A DNA stretch of 64,000 nt from the NCBI GenBank assembly GCA_024399135.1, contig JAKSHY010000001.1, positions 124,001 through 188,000 on the forward strand. The letters run 5' to 3'. The notes under the pieces were generated by a model. It searched no databases and was not told the origin of the DNA. It saw only the letters and a program-made list of their open reading frames with translations. This DNA is from Lachnospiraceae bacterium. GTDB taxonomy: Bacteria; Bacillota; Clostridia; Lachnospirales; Lachnospiraceae. The position numbers were made by a program, and so were the translations under genes. Positions 34,221 through 41,944 of this stretch are shown here, one piece after another; positions within the stretch are counted from its first letter, which is position 1, and every line of letters starts with the position of its first letter.

Positions 34221-35129
34221 TTAAAGTATCTCAAGTAAATGACTAAAATATTGTGGTAACGGTGCATCAGTTTTAATTAATTCACCTGTATGAGGTTGTG
34301 GAAATTCTAATATTTTGGCATGAAGACACTGTCCTTCAAGCTTAAATTCTGACTTTCTATTCGAATACATCTCATCCCCTAAAATTGGATGATTTATTGA
34401 TGCCATATGTACTCTAATCTGATGAGTTCTTCCAGTTTCTAAAGAACATTCAACATAAGTATAGTTATTAAATCTTTTTAATACCTTATAATGAGTAACA
34501 GCGTTTTTACCTCCCGAAGTAACTACAGCCATCTTCTTTCTGTCATTTGGATTTCTTCCAATTAACGTTTTAATAGTTCCTTCATCTTCGTCTATAGAAC
34601 CATGAACTATTGCATGATATTTTCTAGTAACAGAATGATCTTTTAATAAATCAGCAATGAATTTGTGAGAATAATCATTCTTACACACTATAACTGAACC
34701 TGTGGTATCCTTGTCTATTCGATGTACAATTCCTGGCCGTAATACACCGTTAATTCCGGAAAGATTATCTTTACAATGATATAAAAGCGCATTAACTAAA
34801 GTATTGCTATAATGGCCTGCAGATGGATGTACAACCATATTTTTAGGTTTATTCACAACAATTACATCATCATCCTCATATAAAATATCTAAAGGAATAT
34901 TTTCGGGTGTAATATCAGGAACAATACTATCAGGTAAAATAACTTCAATCCTATCATCAACTTTTAATTTATAGCTTGCCTTTATGCTTTTATCATTAAC
35001 GAGAATACTACTATTATCTATAAGTTTTTGAAGGTATGAACGTGAAAAAGAATCGATAAATATCGGAAGATACTTATCAATTCTTTCATTTTCATAATCC
35101 TCTTCTACTAAAAAATTAAGTTTTTCCAT
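34221..35129 (-). CDS. RluA/RluD-family 23S rRNA pseudouridine synthase
   Basis: 302 residues. S4 domain about 15-60 (ERIDKYLPIFIDSFSRSYLQ), then the catalytic domain with VVNKPKNMVVHPSAGH, LRPGIVHRIDKDTTGSVIV (nucleophile Asp139) and TGRTHQIRVHMASINHPI. This arrangement and the neighbour lspA match the Firmicutes YlyB gene, an RluD-type enzyme. It starts directly after the lspA stop with no gap, as in many Firmicutes. Confidence 0.92.
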   Translation of the reverse strand: MEKLNFLVEEDYENERIDKYLPIFIDSFSRSYLQKLIDNSSILVNDKSIKASYKLKVDDRIEVILPDSIVPDITPENIPLDILYEDDDVIVVNKPKNMVVHPSAGHYSNTLVNALLYHCKDNLSGINGVLRPGIVHRIDKDTTGSVIVCKNDYSHKFIADLLKDHSVTRKYHAIVHGSIDEDEGTIKTLIGRNPNDRKKMAVVTSGGKNAVTHYKVLKRFNNYTYVECSLETGRTHQIRVHMASINHPILGDEMYSNRKSEFKLEGQCLHAKILEFPQPHTGELIKTDAPLPQYFSHLLEIL

Positions 35130-35651
35130 TTAATTAATCTCTTTATATTTCTTAGGTTTAATACTTAAAAAATTAAAATCTGTATCTTTGTATACGAATA
35201 ATATAAATATTATCAATAAAATCGTAGATACAGTGACGTAAATATCTGCAACATTAAATATTGGAAAATTAATCAATGAGAAATATATAAAATCTATTAC
35301 ATAATCAAGCCTTACTCTATCAATCATATTGCCAACAGCACCTGCTGCTATCGCGACCAAAAGAACATGTAATATATTATATTTTTTGTGTAAAGGTGTC
35401 TTAATTAAGACAAAAATAACGATTGCTAAAAATATAATTGCAACAAAAACAAAAAATATCTTTTGATTTTGGAGCATACCAAATGCAGCACCTTTATTTT
35501 CTAAATAATTAAACTCTAATACACCATCAATTAGACTATATGCAGGCTTATCTTTCAATTTAAGAACTGCAATATATTTAGTTAATTGATCAATAATAAT
35601 TAAAAATAGTAGTAATATTATATCTATTAAATATATCTTTGTTTTTTTCAT
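35130..35651 (-). CDS. lspA: Lipoprotein signal peptidase (signal peptidase II)
   Basis: 173 residues from the ATG ending at 35651. I prefer this start over one six codons upstream because GAGG lies about 9 bases before it and it follows the previous stop. Four transmembrane helices are visible. The catalytic aspartates are in GNMIDRVRLDYVIDF and FPIFNVADIYV, and GAAFG (ENKGAAFGML) is conserved. The enzyme removes signal peptides from lipid-modified prolipoproteins such as the binding protein at 13055. Confidence 0.94.
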   Translation of the reverse strand: MKKTKIYLIDIILLLFLIIIDQLTKYIAVLKLKDKPAYSLIDGVLEFNYLENKGAAFGMLQNQKIFFVFVAIIFLAIVIFVLIKTPLHKKYNILHVLLVAIAAGAVGNMIDRVRLDYVIDFIYFSLINFPIFNVADIYVTVSTILLIIFILFVYKDTDFNFLSIKPKKYKEIN

Positions 35652-35652
35652 T

Positions 35653-36228
35653 TTACCAGGCCTCATCAAAATTCAGCTCATCGATTGCATCTTTTATATC
35701 ATCAATTGATACAGTTTTATCAATAACACATTTTCCAACTTTTTTTAATAAAACCATAGTATATAATCCACTTTCGTTCTTACTATTATTATTCTTAAAC
35801 TCTTCAAGTAGTTTATCAACGTCAACCATTTCGATAGAAATAGGAAGATTAAATGGAACAAACATATCTCTTATTTCATAATATTCGTCTTTATTAAGCC
35901 AGTTTTTCTTATATGAAATAAATGCAGTACCAACAAGCCCTAATGCCAACGCTTCTCCATCAGTATATTTTTCTTTATATACAGAATATAAAACATTAGA
36001 AATACTCATTCCAAGCCAGGTAGGATTAGGTTCATTATCAATATCATATTTAGTCTTAATAATCTCTAGATTTTTATTAGATCTAGAATCTAAATCCTCT
36101 AATACTACTTTATCTTCATCACATATTTCATATAACTGATCAATCATATCAACATACATAGTTACATCCTGACTAAGTGCACGTTGAAAATAATATGCCA
36201 AACTTGAAAAATACTGTCTATTTGCCAT
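35653..36228 (-). CDS. Stand-alone 3-dehydroquinate-synthase-like C-terminal domain, catalytically degenerate
   Basis: 191 residues. From about residue 70 on the sequence follows the C-terminal half of AroB: LGMSISNVLYSVYKEKYT where AroB has GHTIGHAIE, then DGEALALGLVGTA where AroB has HGEAVAIGM, a helical stretch with NLPISIE, and finally GLYTMVLLKKVGKCVIDK like the AroB end. Both zinc-ligand histidines are lost (Ser/Asn and Asp90), the DKK motif is gone, and the NAD-binding half is absent. It cannot be a working DHQ synthase. It lies between sepF and lspA with a hairpin upstream, so it may have a structural or regulatory role in envelope or division genes. The function is unknown. Confidence 0.65.
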   Translation of the reverse strand: MANRQYFSSLAYYFQRALSQDVTMYVDMIDQLYEICDEDKVVLEDLDSRSNKNLEIIKTKYDIDNEPNPTWLGMSISNVLYSVYKEKYTDGEALALGLVGTAFISYKKNWLNKDEYYEIRDMFVPFNLPISIEMVDVDKLLEEFKNNNSKNESGLYTMVLLKKVGKCVIDKTVSIDDIKDAIDELNFDEAW

Positions 36229-36259
36229 TTTAAGAATAATCTCCTAAATAAATGATTAT

Positions 36260-36291
36260 AAAAAAGAGTCCCACATAATATGCGGAACTCT
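36260..36291 (-). terminator. Hairpin terminator downstream of sepF
   Basis: A 12-position stem (36265-36275 region with 36280-36291; two mismatches) and a run of T residues on the minus strand. It separates the sepF operon from the DHQS-like gene. Confidence 0.7.
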
Positions 36292-36310
36292 AATAATTAA
36301 CAATCTCTAA

Positions 36311-36781
36311 TTAAAAAGTAACTGATCCATTTCCAATAACAGATTCCTGGAAATCACCAGAAACATTAACAACAGCAGGAGCAATTACAAATGTATACTT
36401 AGACATCTGCTGAAGTGTTCCATCAATTGCATATGTAGCACCTGAAGTAAAATCAATAATTCTCTGCGCAAGATTCATATCAATACCTTCAAGGTCTAAA
36501 AACACAACTTTATTTTCTAATAATAAATCTGAAATCTTTCTTCCATCTTCTACTGATGTAGGTTCAATTCTTACTACTTCCATATTAGTATTTCCTGCGC
36601 CTTTCCTAGAATTTCTTGACTGATTTAAAGGACGAACTGGCTTTTTAATCTGTCTTTCTTCTATTCCAGCATCCTCATTCTTAACTGAAGGCTGAGGCTT
36701 TTCTTCGATGATATCATCATCTTCATAATCATCATCTGGATCTATTCTTAAAATATCAACAATTTTGTCAAATGCTCCCAT
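36311..36781 (-). CDS. sepF: Cell division protein SepF
   Basis: 156 residues. An N-terminal helix for membrane binding (MGAFDKIVDILRI) is followed by an acidic then polar linker (about 15-65) and the SepF core (EVVRIEPTSVEDGRKISDLL, VVFLDLEGIDMNLAQRIIDFTSGATYAIDG, YTFVIAPAVVNVSGD). SepF anchors FtsZ to the membrane and helps shape the septum; it can replace FtsA. Encoded 10 bases after yggS, the usual Firmicutes pair. Its likely importance is raised by the absence of minCDE from the window. Confidence 0.95.
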   Translation of the reverse strand: MGAFDKIVDILRIDPDDDYEDDDIIEEKPQPSVKNEDAGIEERQIKKPVRPLNQSRNSRKGAGNTNMEVVRIEPTSVEDGRKISDLLLENKVVFLDLEGIDMNLAQRIIDFTSGATYAIDGTLQQMSKYTFVIAPAVVNVSGDFQESVIGNGSVTF

Positions 36782-36791
36782 TTAATACTCC

Positions 36792-37481
36792 TTAAACATT
36801 ATAATTCCTATTTCCGAATATATCAGTACCTACCCTTACATAAGAAGAACCTTCTTCTACTGCAATTATATAGTCATTAGACATACCCATGGATAATTTA
36901 TTACCATATATATTATCCACATTTTTGTTACTTATGTCAACAGATATGTTGCGTAAATCTACAAAATGTTGACGATTGTCCTCTGGAGTATCAACATATG
37001 GTGCCACACACATAAGCCCTTCAATCTTCAAATTCGGAAGATTTTTTATACTATCATAGAATGTATTTACATCATTTTTTGAAATTCCAAACTTAGATTC
37101 TTCATCACCTATATTAACTTCTATAAATACAGGCATAGTAATATTATGCTTAACTGCTTCCTTGGAAATAACCTCAGCAAGCTTAAAAGAATCAACACTA
37201 TGAATAGCACATACTTTATCAATTATATATTTAACCTTATTGGTCTGAAGATGACCAATCATATGCCATTTAATATCATTAGGAAGAACCTCATATTTTT
37301 CTAAGATTTCCTGTACTTTATTTTCTCCAAAATCCCTTATTCCTGTATCATATGCCTCTTGAAGCATTGAGACTGGTTTAGTTTTAGATACTGCAATAAG
37401 GGTACATGAATTACTTACTTTTGATCTTTTAAGCGCTTCTTTTATATTGTTTTGAACATCTAATATATTATCTTTAATCAT
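36792..37481 (-). CDS. PLP homeostasis protein, YggS/YlmE family
   Basis: 229 residues from the ATG ending at 37481; a longer form begins at 37499 and would overlap the upstream gene more. The chosen start gives MIKDNILDVQNNIKEAL, the normal family opening. Signatures are LIAVSKTKPVSM (PLP lysine), FGENKVQEILEKYE, WHMIGHLQTNKVKYI, SVDSFKLAEVI and LSMGMSNDYIIAVEEGSSYVRVG. YggS binds pyridoxal phosphate without known enzymatic activity and buffers its supply. Next to sepF as in Bacillus. Confidence 0.93.
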   Translation of the reverse strand: MIKDNILDVQNNIKEALKRSKVSNSCTLIAVSKTKPVSMLQEAYDTGIRDFGENKVQEILEKYEVLPNDIKWHMIGHLQTNKVKYIIDKVCAIHSVDSFKLAEVISKEAVKHNITMPVFIEVNIGDEESKFGISKNDVNTFYDSIKNLPNLKIEGLMCVAPYVDTPEDNRQHFVDLRNISVDISNKNVDNIYGNKLSMGMSNDYIIAVEEGSSYVRVGTDIFGNRNYNV

Positions 37482-38877
37482 ATAACAACTCATCATCATT
37501 TACAGTTGAAGCATCCAACACAATATAATCATAAGCACTTAATCCATATACCATATTAGGCTTAATAATTGAATATTCATCATTCTGATATAATATGTTA
37601 ATCTGCTTAAAATCTGCATATCCTTTATTTATATTATAAACACCAATAAGACTTCCTTTTTTATTCAAAGTATATGTATTCGCAGAATCAGTCATTATTA
37701 AGACATCTCCCATTCTAAGCGAAAGATCATCTAAATAATATTCATCATCTGTTTCATTATAAATAGCAGTCTGAACGAATTCGGATGATTTTGTTCCATC
37801 CTCAAGATAGTATTCCCTAAGTACACCGCTATTATTTGAATTACCACCTTTTGTAATATATTCTTTTGGAATAATGAAAAATTCCTTCTCAATAATTGAT
37901 GAATTAGGAACCTTAAGACCATTATCTTCATCAAGTATTAATTCTATATCTATAAATCTGTCAGTACAAAATGTCATCATAGAATTGGTAAATGTAAGCA
38001 TTATAAAGGCTTCATTAGCTTCATTTACGAATTTTGAAACCTTTCCCCATGATGTATCCTGATTCTTTAAAAATTTAACTTTAATATATTTTTCTTCTAA
38101 TAACTCTTCTGCTTTTTCTGGACTTTCTACCTGAATAACAATAGACCAGTCTTCGTTAGTAGACAATTTATATACAGCATCGCCTTCAGCAACGAGTTCA
38201 TTACTGATTAACTGTTTTTTCTTGCTTTCGGTCTCATATAATTTATAATCAACAAGCTCAGATGTCATATCGTTCAAAGATATATCTTCATATCCATCTA
38301 TAGAATAAATAACATATCCGGAAGTTGGAGCATAATTGAAATCAACTAATGAAGATACTCCTGATTCATTAATTTTAGCGATATCGGATAAAATATTAGC
38401 ATTAGAAAGTTTTAATACAGTACCTTCAACATTATATTTAAAATCATAAACATTACTAAAATTAGAAGGTTCGAATTCATTAACAAAACTTAAAATATCT
38501 GTTTTAAGCTCAGTAAGATCCTTATTCGTTAAATCAGACTGTTCAACATCTTTTGTTAAATATTCAGCAACTCTTCCTGATTCATCGAGTGAATATACTA
38601 AATTTCCAACGCCTACTCTTTCAGACTCCCTTGCAAAATAATTAACATATCCAGATTTTGAAGCTCTGACAATGGTTTCATCCCTTAATGTTACACCTTT
38701 AAATATGTTATTAGTTGACAATGCACCTAACTTAACCTGATAACTTTCTACATGCTTTTCAGTCATATAGTTAAATAATGCAGCTATAATATATGCAAAT
38801 ATAACTAAAAATATAATGAGGCCAAAATTCATGCCACGATTCTTATTCAGTTTTTCAACTTTCTTATCACTAGACAA
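37474..38877 (-). CDS. HlyD-like membrane-anchored protein
   Basis: 467 residues. One transmembrane helix near the N-terminus (about 17-38) is followed by a large exterior region. TIVRASKSGYVNYFARESERVGVGNLVYSLDE-like spacing (residues 68-100) is the biotinyl-lipoyl-like hairpin seen in HlyD/membrane-fusion proteins, and a second half (LLEEKYIKVKFLKNQDTSWGKV, later IITKGGNSNN-type loop) forms beta domains. No transporter ATPase or outer partner is nearby. In related Clostridia such a gene is found upstream of yggS-sepF, which suggests a role in division or envelope (inference). A ribosome site (GGAGG) precedes the start. Confidence 0.72.
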   Translation of the reverse strand: MSSDKKVEKLNKNRGMNFGLIIFLVIFAYIIAALFNYMTEKHVESYQVKLGALSTNNIFKGVTLRDETIVRASKSGYVNYFARESERVGVGNLVYSLDESGRVAEYLTKDVEQSDLTNKDLTELKTDILSFVNEFEPSNFSNVYDFKYNVEGTVLKLSNANILSDIAKINESGVSSLVDFNYAPTSGYVIYSIDGYEDISLNDMTSELVDYKLYETESKKKQLISNELVAEGDAVYKLSTNEDWSIVIQVESPEKAEELLEEKYIKVKFLKNQDTSWGKVSKFVNEANEAFIMLTFTNSMMTFCTDRFIDIELILDEDNGLKVPNSSIIEKEFFIIPKEYITKGGNSNNSGVLREYYLEDGTKSSEFVQTAIYNETDDEYYLDDLSLRMGDVLIMTDSANTYTLNKKGSLIGVYNINKGYADFKQINILYQNDEYSIIKPNMVYGLSAYDYIVLDASTVNDDELLYD

Positions 38878-38900
38878 GATTTAGACCTCCTAACCTAAAT

Positions 38901-38926
38901 AGAAGCGATACCGAAGTATCGCTTCT
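38901..38926 (-). terminator. Perfect hairpin upstream of the HlyD-like gene
   Basis: An 11-bp perfect stem AGAAGCGATAC/GTATCGCTTCT; on the minus strand the loop is TTCG closed by C-G, a very stable UUCG tetraloop. The T run after it is poor (TATTTAGG), so it may be a weak terminator of the upstream gene or a leader structure. Confidence 0.6.
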
Positions 38927-38948
38927 TAAATAATATCATAAATAAAAA

Positions 38949-39365
38949 TTATAAAGCTTCAATAATACAATTCTTCCAGCTATCTGATAACTCACTCTCA
39001 ACCTTAGACATTGATATTACAAAATCAACCTTAAATGTATTGCTGATCTTTTCAATCTTATTAAGTACATCTTCAAAATTATCATTGCAACATGCAATTG
39101 ATAAGAAATTATCAAAATACATTCTCTCTAAATCGTGATCCTGTGAAAGTATTCCACATAAAAATCCAATGAACTCATCAGAATTTTCAATCATATAAGA
39201 AGAAACATCAATAAGTCTTACCTTATTGTTCAACTCATACATATGCTTGGTACTCTTATCGAGGTATACATTATTACCTTTAGCTTCCAATACATATTCA
39301 TTTGCCTTATCTAAAAGAACCTTTGTTTTACCTTTACCCTTTTCACCTATAATTAATTGAATCAT
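38949..39365 (-). CDS. Small P-loop protein of unknown function
   Basis: 138 residues. The N-terminus MIQLIIGEKGKGKTKVLLDKA contains a Walker A motif (GEKGKGKT). A possible Walker B (residues 78-90, LERMYFDNFLSIA) and VDFVISMS as a later strand are compatible with a minimal nucleotide-binding fold, but no known ATPase subfamily is recognised. The rest is rich in Asp and Asn. It has its own ribosome site (GGAGGG on the minus strand) and hairpins or spacers on both sides, so it seems to be a single-gene unit. Confidence 0.7.
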   Translation of the reverse strand: MIQLIIGEKGKGKTKVLLDKANEYVLEAKGNNVYLDKSTKHMYELNNKVRLIDVSSYMIENSDEFIGFLCGILSQDHDLERMYFDNFLSIACCNDNFEDVLNKIEKISNTFKVDFVISMSKVESELSDSWKNCIIEAL

Positions 39366-39428
39366 ACGTAACCCTCCTAAAAGTAATTAACTATATTATA
39401 TTAGTTATACTATTAAAAAACAAGACTA

Positions 39429-40409
39429 TTAAGGAACTAAATCAAGTAAAGAACTCATGTATGAATACAAATTTTCTTTAGTCTCAGCTCGCATTATTAT
39501 GCTAATAAATGGGTTAGATTTAGTATCTCTTGACAATAGTACAAGACAATGACCAGCTGCATTTGTGGTACCAGTTTTTCCACCAACTACAGTAACCCCC
39601 GAAGGAGCCTGTTTATTTCCCTGAATGTATAAATTAGTAGACTTTACTGTCATTGATTTTTCATTTCCAGCAGCATCATAATAAACTGTTTCATATGCAT
39701 CTGAATGAATTATTTCATTAAAGAGCTCATACTGTGAGGCTTCATTCATCATTAAATACATATCATACGGAGTTGTATAATGATCATCCTGTGTTAATCC
39801 ATGAGGATTAGCAAAATGAGTATTCGTAGCACCTATAGCAATAGCTTCCTGGTTCATCATACTAACAAAATTTTCAATCGAACCACCAACGCCTTCGGCT
39901 ATCATTATTGCTACATCATTAGCTGAATATATCAGTAAAAAATGAAGTGCCTGATCAAGTGTCATCTGATCTCCTGGCTTCAGATCCATTACCTGCGCAT
40001 CATACTCAGGAATTTTAACATTACTTGATGCCGTAAGCATCATATCAGCTGATCCATATTTTAAAGCTACTATAGCTGTCATAATTTTTGTTAATGAAGC
40101 AGGAGCAAATGATTCATGCACGCTCTTAGCATATAATACATTTCTTCCCTTAGAATCAAATAGTCCACCAGCAACTCCAGTTGGAATATTAACTTTTTCA
40201 TTGCTAATATCTTTGTCAACGACACATATTTTAGATGCAAAAGAATCAGTAGTTTCCTTGGTAGCTTCAAAATTAACCAAACGAAAACTGCTGATATTGG
40301 AATCAGCAGAATAAGGGATGTCGATATTAGAATATCCACATCCTGTAAATGAAACAATAAATATAATTAATGAAAATAAATAAATAAACTTGTTACTTAT
40401 ACATTTCAC
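39429..40409 (-). CDS. D-alanyl-D-alanine carboxypeptidase (PBP5/DacF-like, probable lipoprotein)
   Basis: 326 residues. The serine active-site motifs are [12 protein letters not shown] (SxxK), [12 protein letters not shown] (SxN) and [12 protein letters not shown] (KTG), all intact. The N-terminus has a hydrophobic segment ending in FTGCGYS, which resembles a lipobox, so it may be lipid-anchored rather than held by the C-terminal helix common to PBP5. It trims the terminal D-Ala of peptidoglycan stem peptides. It overlaps mgsA by 17 bp and closes the large cell-shape operon that begins with mreB. Confidence 0.9.
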   Translation of the reverse strand: MKCISNKFIYLFSLIIFIVSFTGCGYSNIDIPYSADSNISSFRLVNFEATKETTDSFASKICVVDKDISNEKVNIPTGVAGGLFDSKGRNVLYAKSVHESFAPASLTKIMTAIVALKYGSADMMLTASSNVKIPEYDAQVMDLKPGDQMTLDQALHFLLIYSANDVAIMIAEGVGGSIENFVSMMNQEAIAIGATNTHFANPHGLTQDDHYTTPYDMYLMMNEASQYELFNEIIHSDAYETVYYDAAGNEKSMTVKSTNLYIQGNKQAPSGVTVVGGKTGTTNAAGHCLVLLSRDTKSNPFISIIMRAETKENLYSYMSSLLDLVP

Positions 40410-40788
40410 GCCACTCTAAATCTCCTCTATCCAGGGACTTAATCAGTAATTCAGCCGAAGCTAGGTTAGTTGCTAAAGGAATATTATGCATATCACACAG
40501 TCTAACAACATTATTAACATCAGGCTCATGATTTTTTGACGTCAAAGGATCTCTTAAAAAAATAACAAGATCCATCTGGTTTTGTTCAATTTCTGCCCCA
40601 ATCTGTTGTTCTCCACCTAAATGTCCAGCTAAAAACTTATGAATATTCAAGTTAGTAACTTCTTCAATTAAACGACCTGTTGTACCAGTCGCATATAATT
40701 CATTTTTACTTAATATACCCCTATATGCAATACAAAAATTTTGCATAAGCTTTTTCTTTGCATCATGTGCAATCAAAGCAATATTCAT
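40393..40788 (-). CDS. mgsA: Methylglyoxal synthase
   Basis: 131 residues. The family marks are [10 protein letters not shown] (His and Asp of the active site), GTTGRLIEE (phosphate binding), [13 protein letters not shown] and [23 protein letters not shown]. The enzyme turns dihydroxyacetone phosphate to methylglyoxal, a bypass of lower glycolysis used when phosphate is short. It has the ribosome site GGGGAGG. Its position after rodA is the common clostridial order. Confidence 0.95.
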   Translation of the reverse strand: MNIALIAHDAKKKLMQNFCIAYRGILSKNELYATGTTGRLIEEVTNLNIHKFLAGHLGGEQQIGAEIEQNQMDLVIFLRDPLTSKNHEPDVNNVVRLCDMHNIPLATNLASAELLIKSLDRGDLEWREMYK

Positions 40789-40836
40789 GTTAAAACCTCC
40801 CCAATGATACTCTCGCGCCCCAAATAATATTATAAC

Positions 40837-41943
40837 CTATTTTTCTTTACATTGTAAGCCTACATTTAAAACAATACCTATTCCTATAAATGATGAAATT
40901 AATGATGTTAATCCATAACTAACAAAAGGAAGAGGTAATCCTGTATTAGGAAGAATATAAGTTACAACCCCTATATTAATAAACGCCTGAAATCCTAGCC
41001 ATGCCCCTACTCCAGCTGCTATTATACGCCCGGATAATTCGGCGGATCGAAAGCCTATCATAAGGCATTCAACACTAATCAATAATAATAGTACTATAAC
41101 CGAACAAGTTCCGGCAAAACCAAATTCTTCACCGATAACAGCAAAAATAAAGTCTGTTTGCTGTTCTGCAATAAAGTCTGCATTTTTTACAGAATAAATC
41201 TCGTTATTACGATATCCTTTTCCACTTAACTGACCCGAACCAATTGCCATAACCGAATATGTTTGCTGATATCCTTCATCATTTGCTGTACTTTCTTTGT
41301 TAAAAAAAGACATAATTCTTGATTTTTGATATTCAGAAACAATCGTCTGATCAGGCTGCATGATAAGATATAAAACTATTAAAAAAGCGGGTATAGCTAT
41401 TGCTAAAAATCCGAGAATAACTCGCCATTTAGTATCTGCAACAAACATTATTACAGCAAATATCAAACATAATATTATAGTTGTAGATAAATCTGGCTGT
41501 TTATAAACTAAAGCTGCCGGAGCTATAAAAATCAAAGCGCAGATTATAACATGTTTAAATGAATCAAAATCTTCTTTATACTTATAAATATATCCTGCAA
41601 GGCTTAAAATTATTATTACCTTACATAATTCTGATGGCTGGAATCTGATTCCCAAAATTTTTATCCATCTTTGAGCACCATTACCTTTTTCACCCAAAAA
41701 TATAACCATAAAAAGTAATATAAAATTAGCAATGTAATATACCCAAAAGAATCTAATAATTACATTGTAATCCAGTAAAGACAACAATACCATCAGAACA
41801 AAGCCCACAACTACACCCCAAATCTGAGTATTTTGAAGACTTTCATCAGCAGAACCAATTGCTAAAATTCCAACAATAGCAATTGCTATTGTTAAAATAA
41901 CCAGTTTAAAATTGTAATGAAGAAAATGATATTTATTAAACAT
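40837..41943 (-). CDS. rodA: Rod-shape glycosyltransferase RodA (SEDS family)
   Basis: 368 residues with about ten transmembrane helices. SEDS-family features include GAQRWIKILGIRFQPSELCKV, a large extracellular loop with EQQTDFIFAVIGEEFG, and the end LPNTGLPLPFVSYGLTSL. RodA polymerises lipid II into glycan strands and works with the cognate PBP2, encoded directly upstream with 1 base between stop and start. In many relatives minC, minD and minE lie between the two genes; they are absent here. Confidence 0.94.
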   Translation of the reverse strand: MFNKYHFLHYNFKLVILTIAIAIVGILAIGSADESLQNTQIWGVVVGFVLMVLLSLLDYNVIIRFFWVYYIANFILLFMVIFLGEKGNGAQRWIKILGIRFQPSELCKVIIILSLAGYIYKYKEDFDSFKHVIICALIFIAPAALVYKQPDLSTTIILCLIFAVIMFVADTKWRVILGFLAIAIPAFLIVLYLIMQPDQTIVSEYQKSRIMSFFNKESTANDEGYQQTYSVMAIGSGQLSGKGYRNNEIYSVKNADFIAEQQTDFIFAVIGEEFGFAGTCSVIVLLLLISVECLMIGFRSAELSGRIIAAGVGAWLGFQAFINIGVVTYILPNTGLPLPFVSYGLTSLISSFIGIGIVLNVGLQCKEK

Positions 41944-41944
41944 A

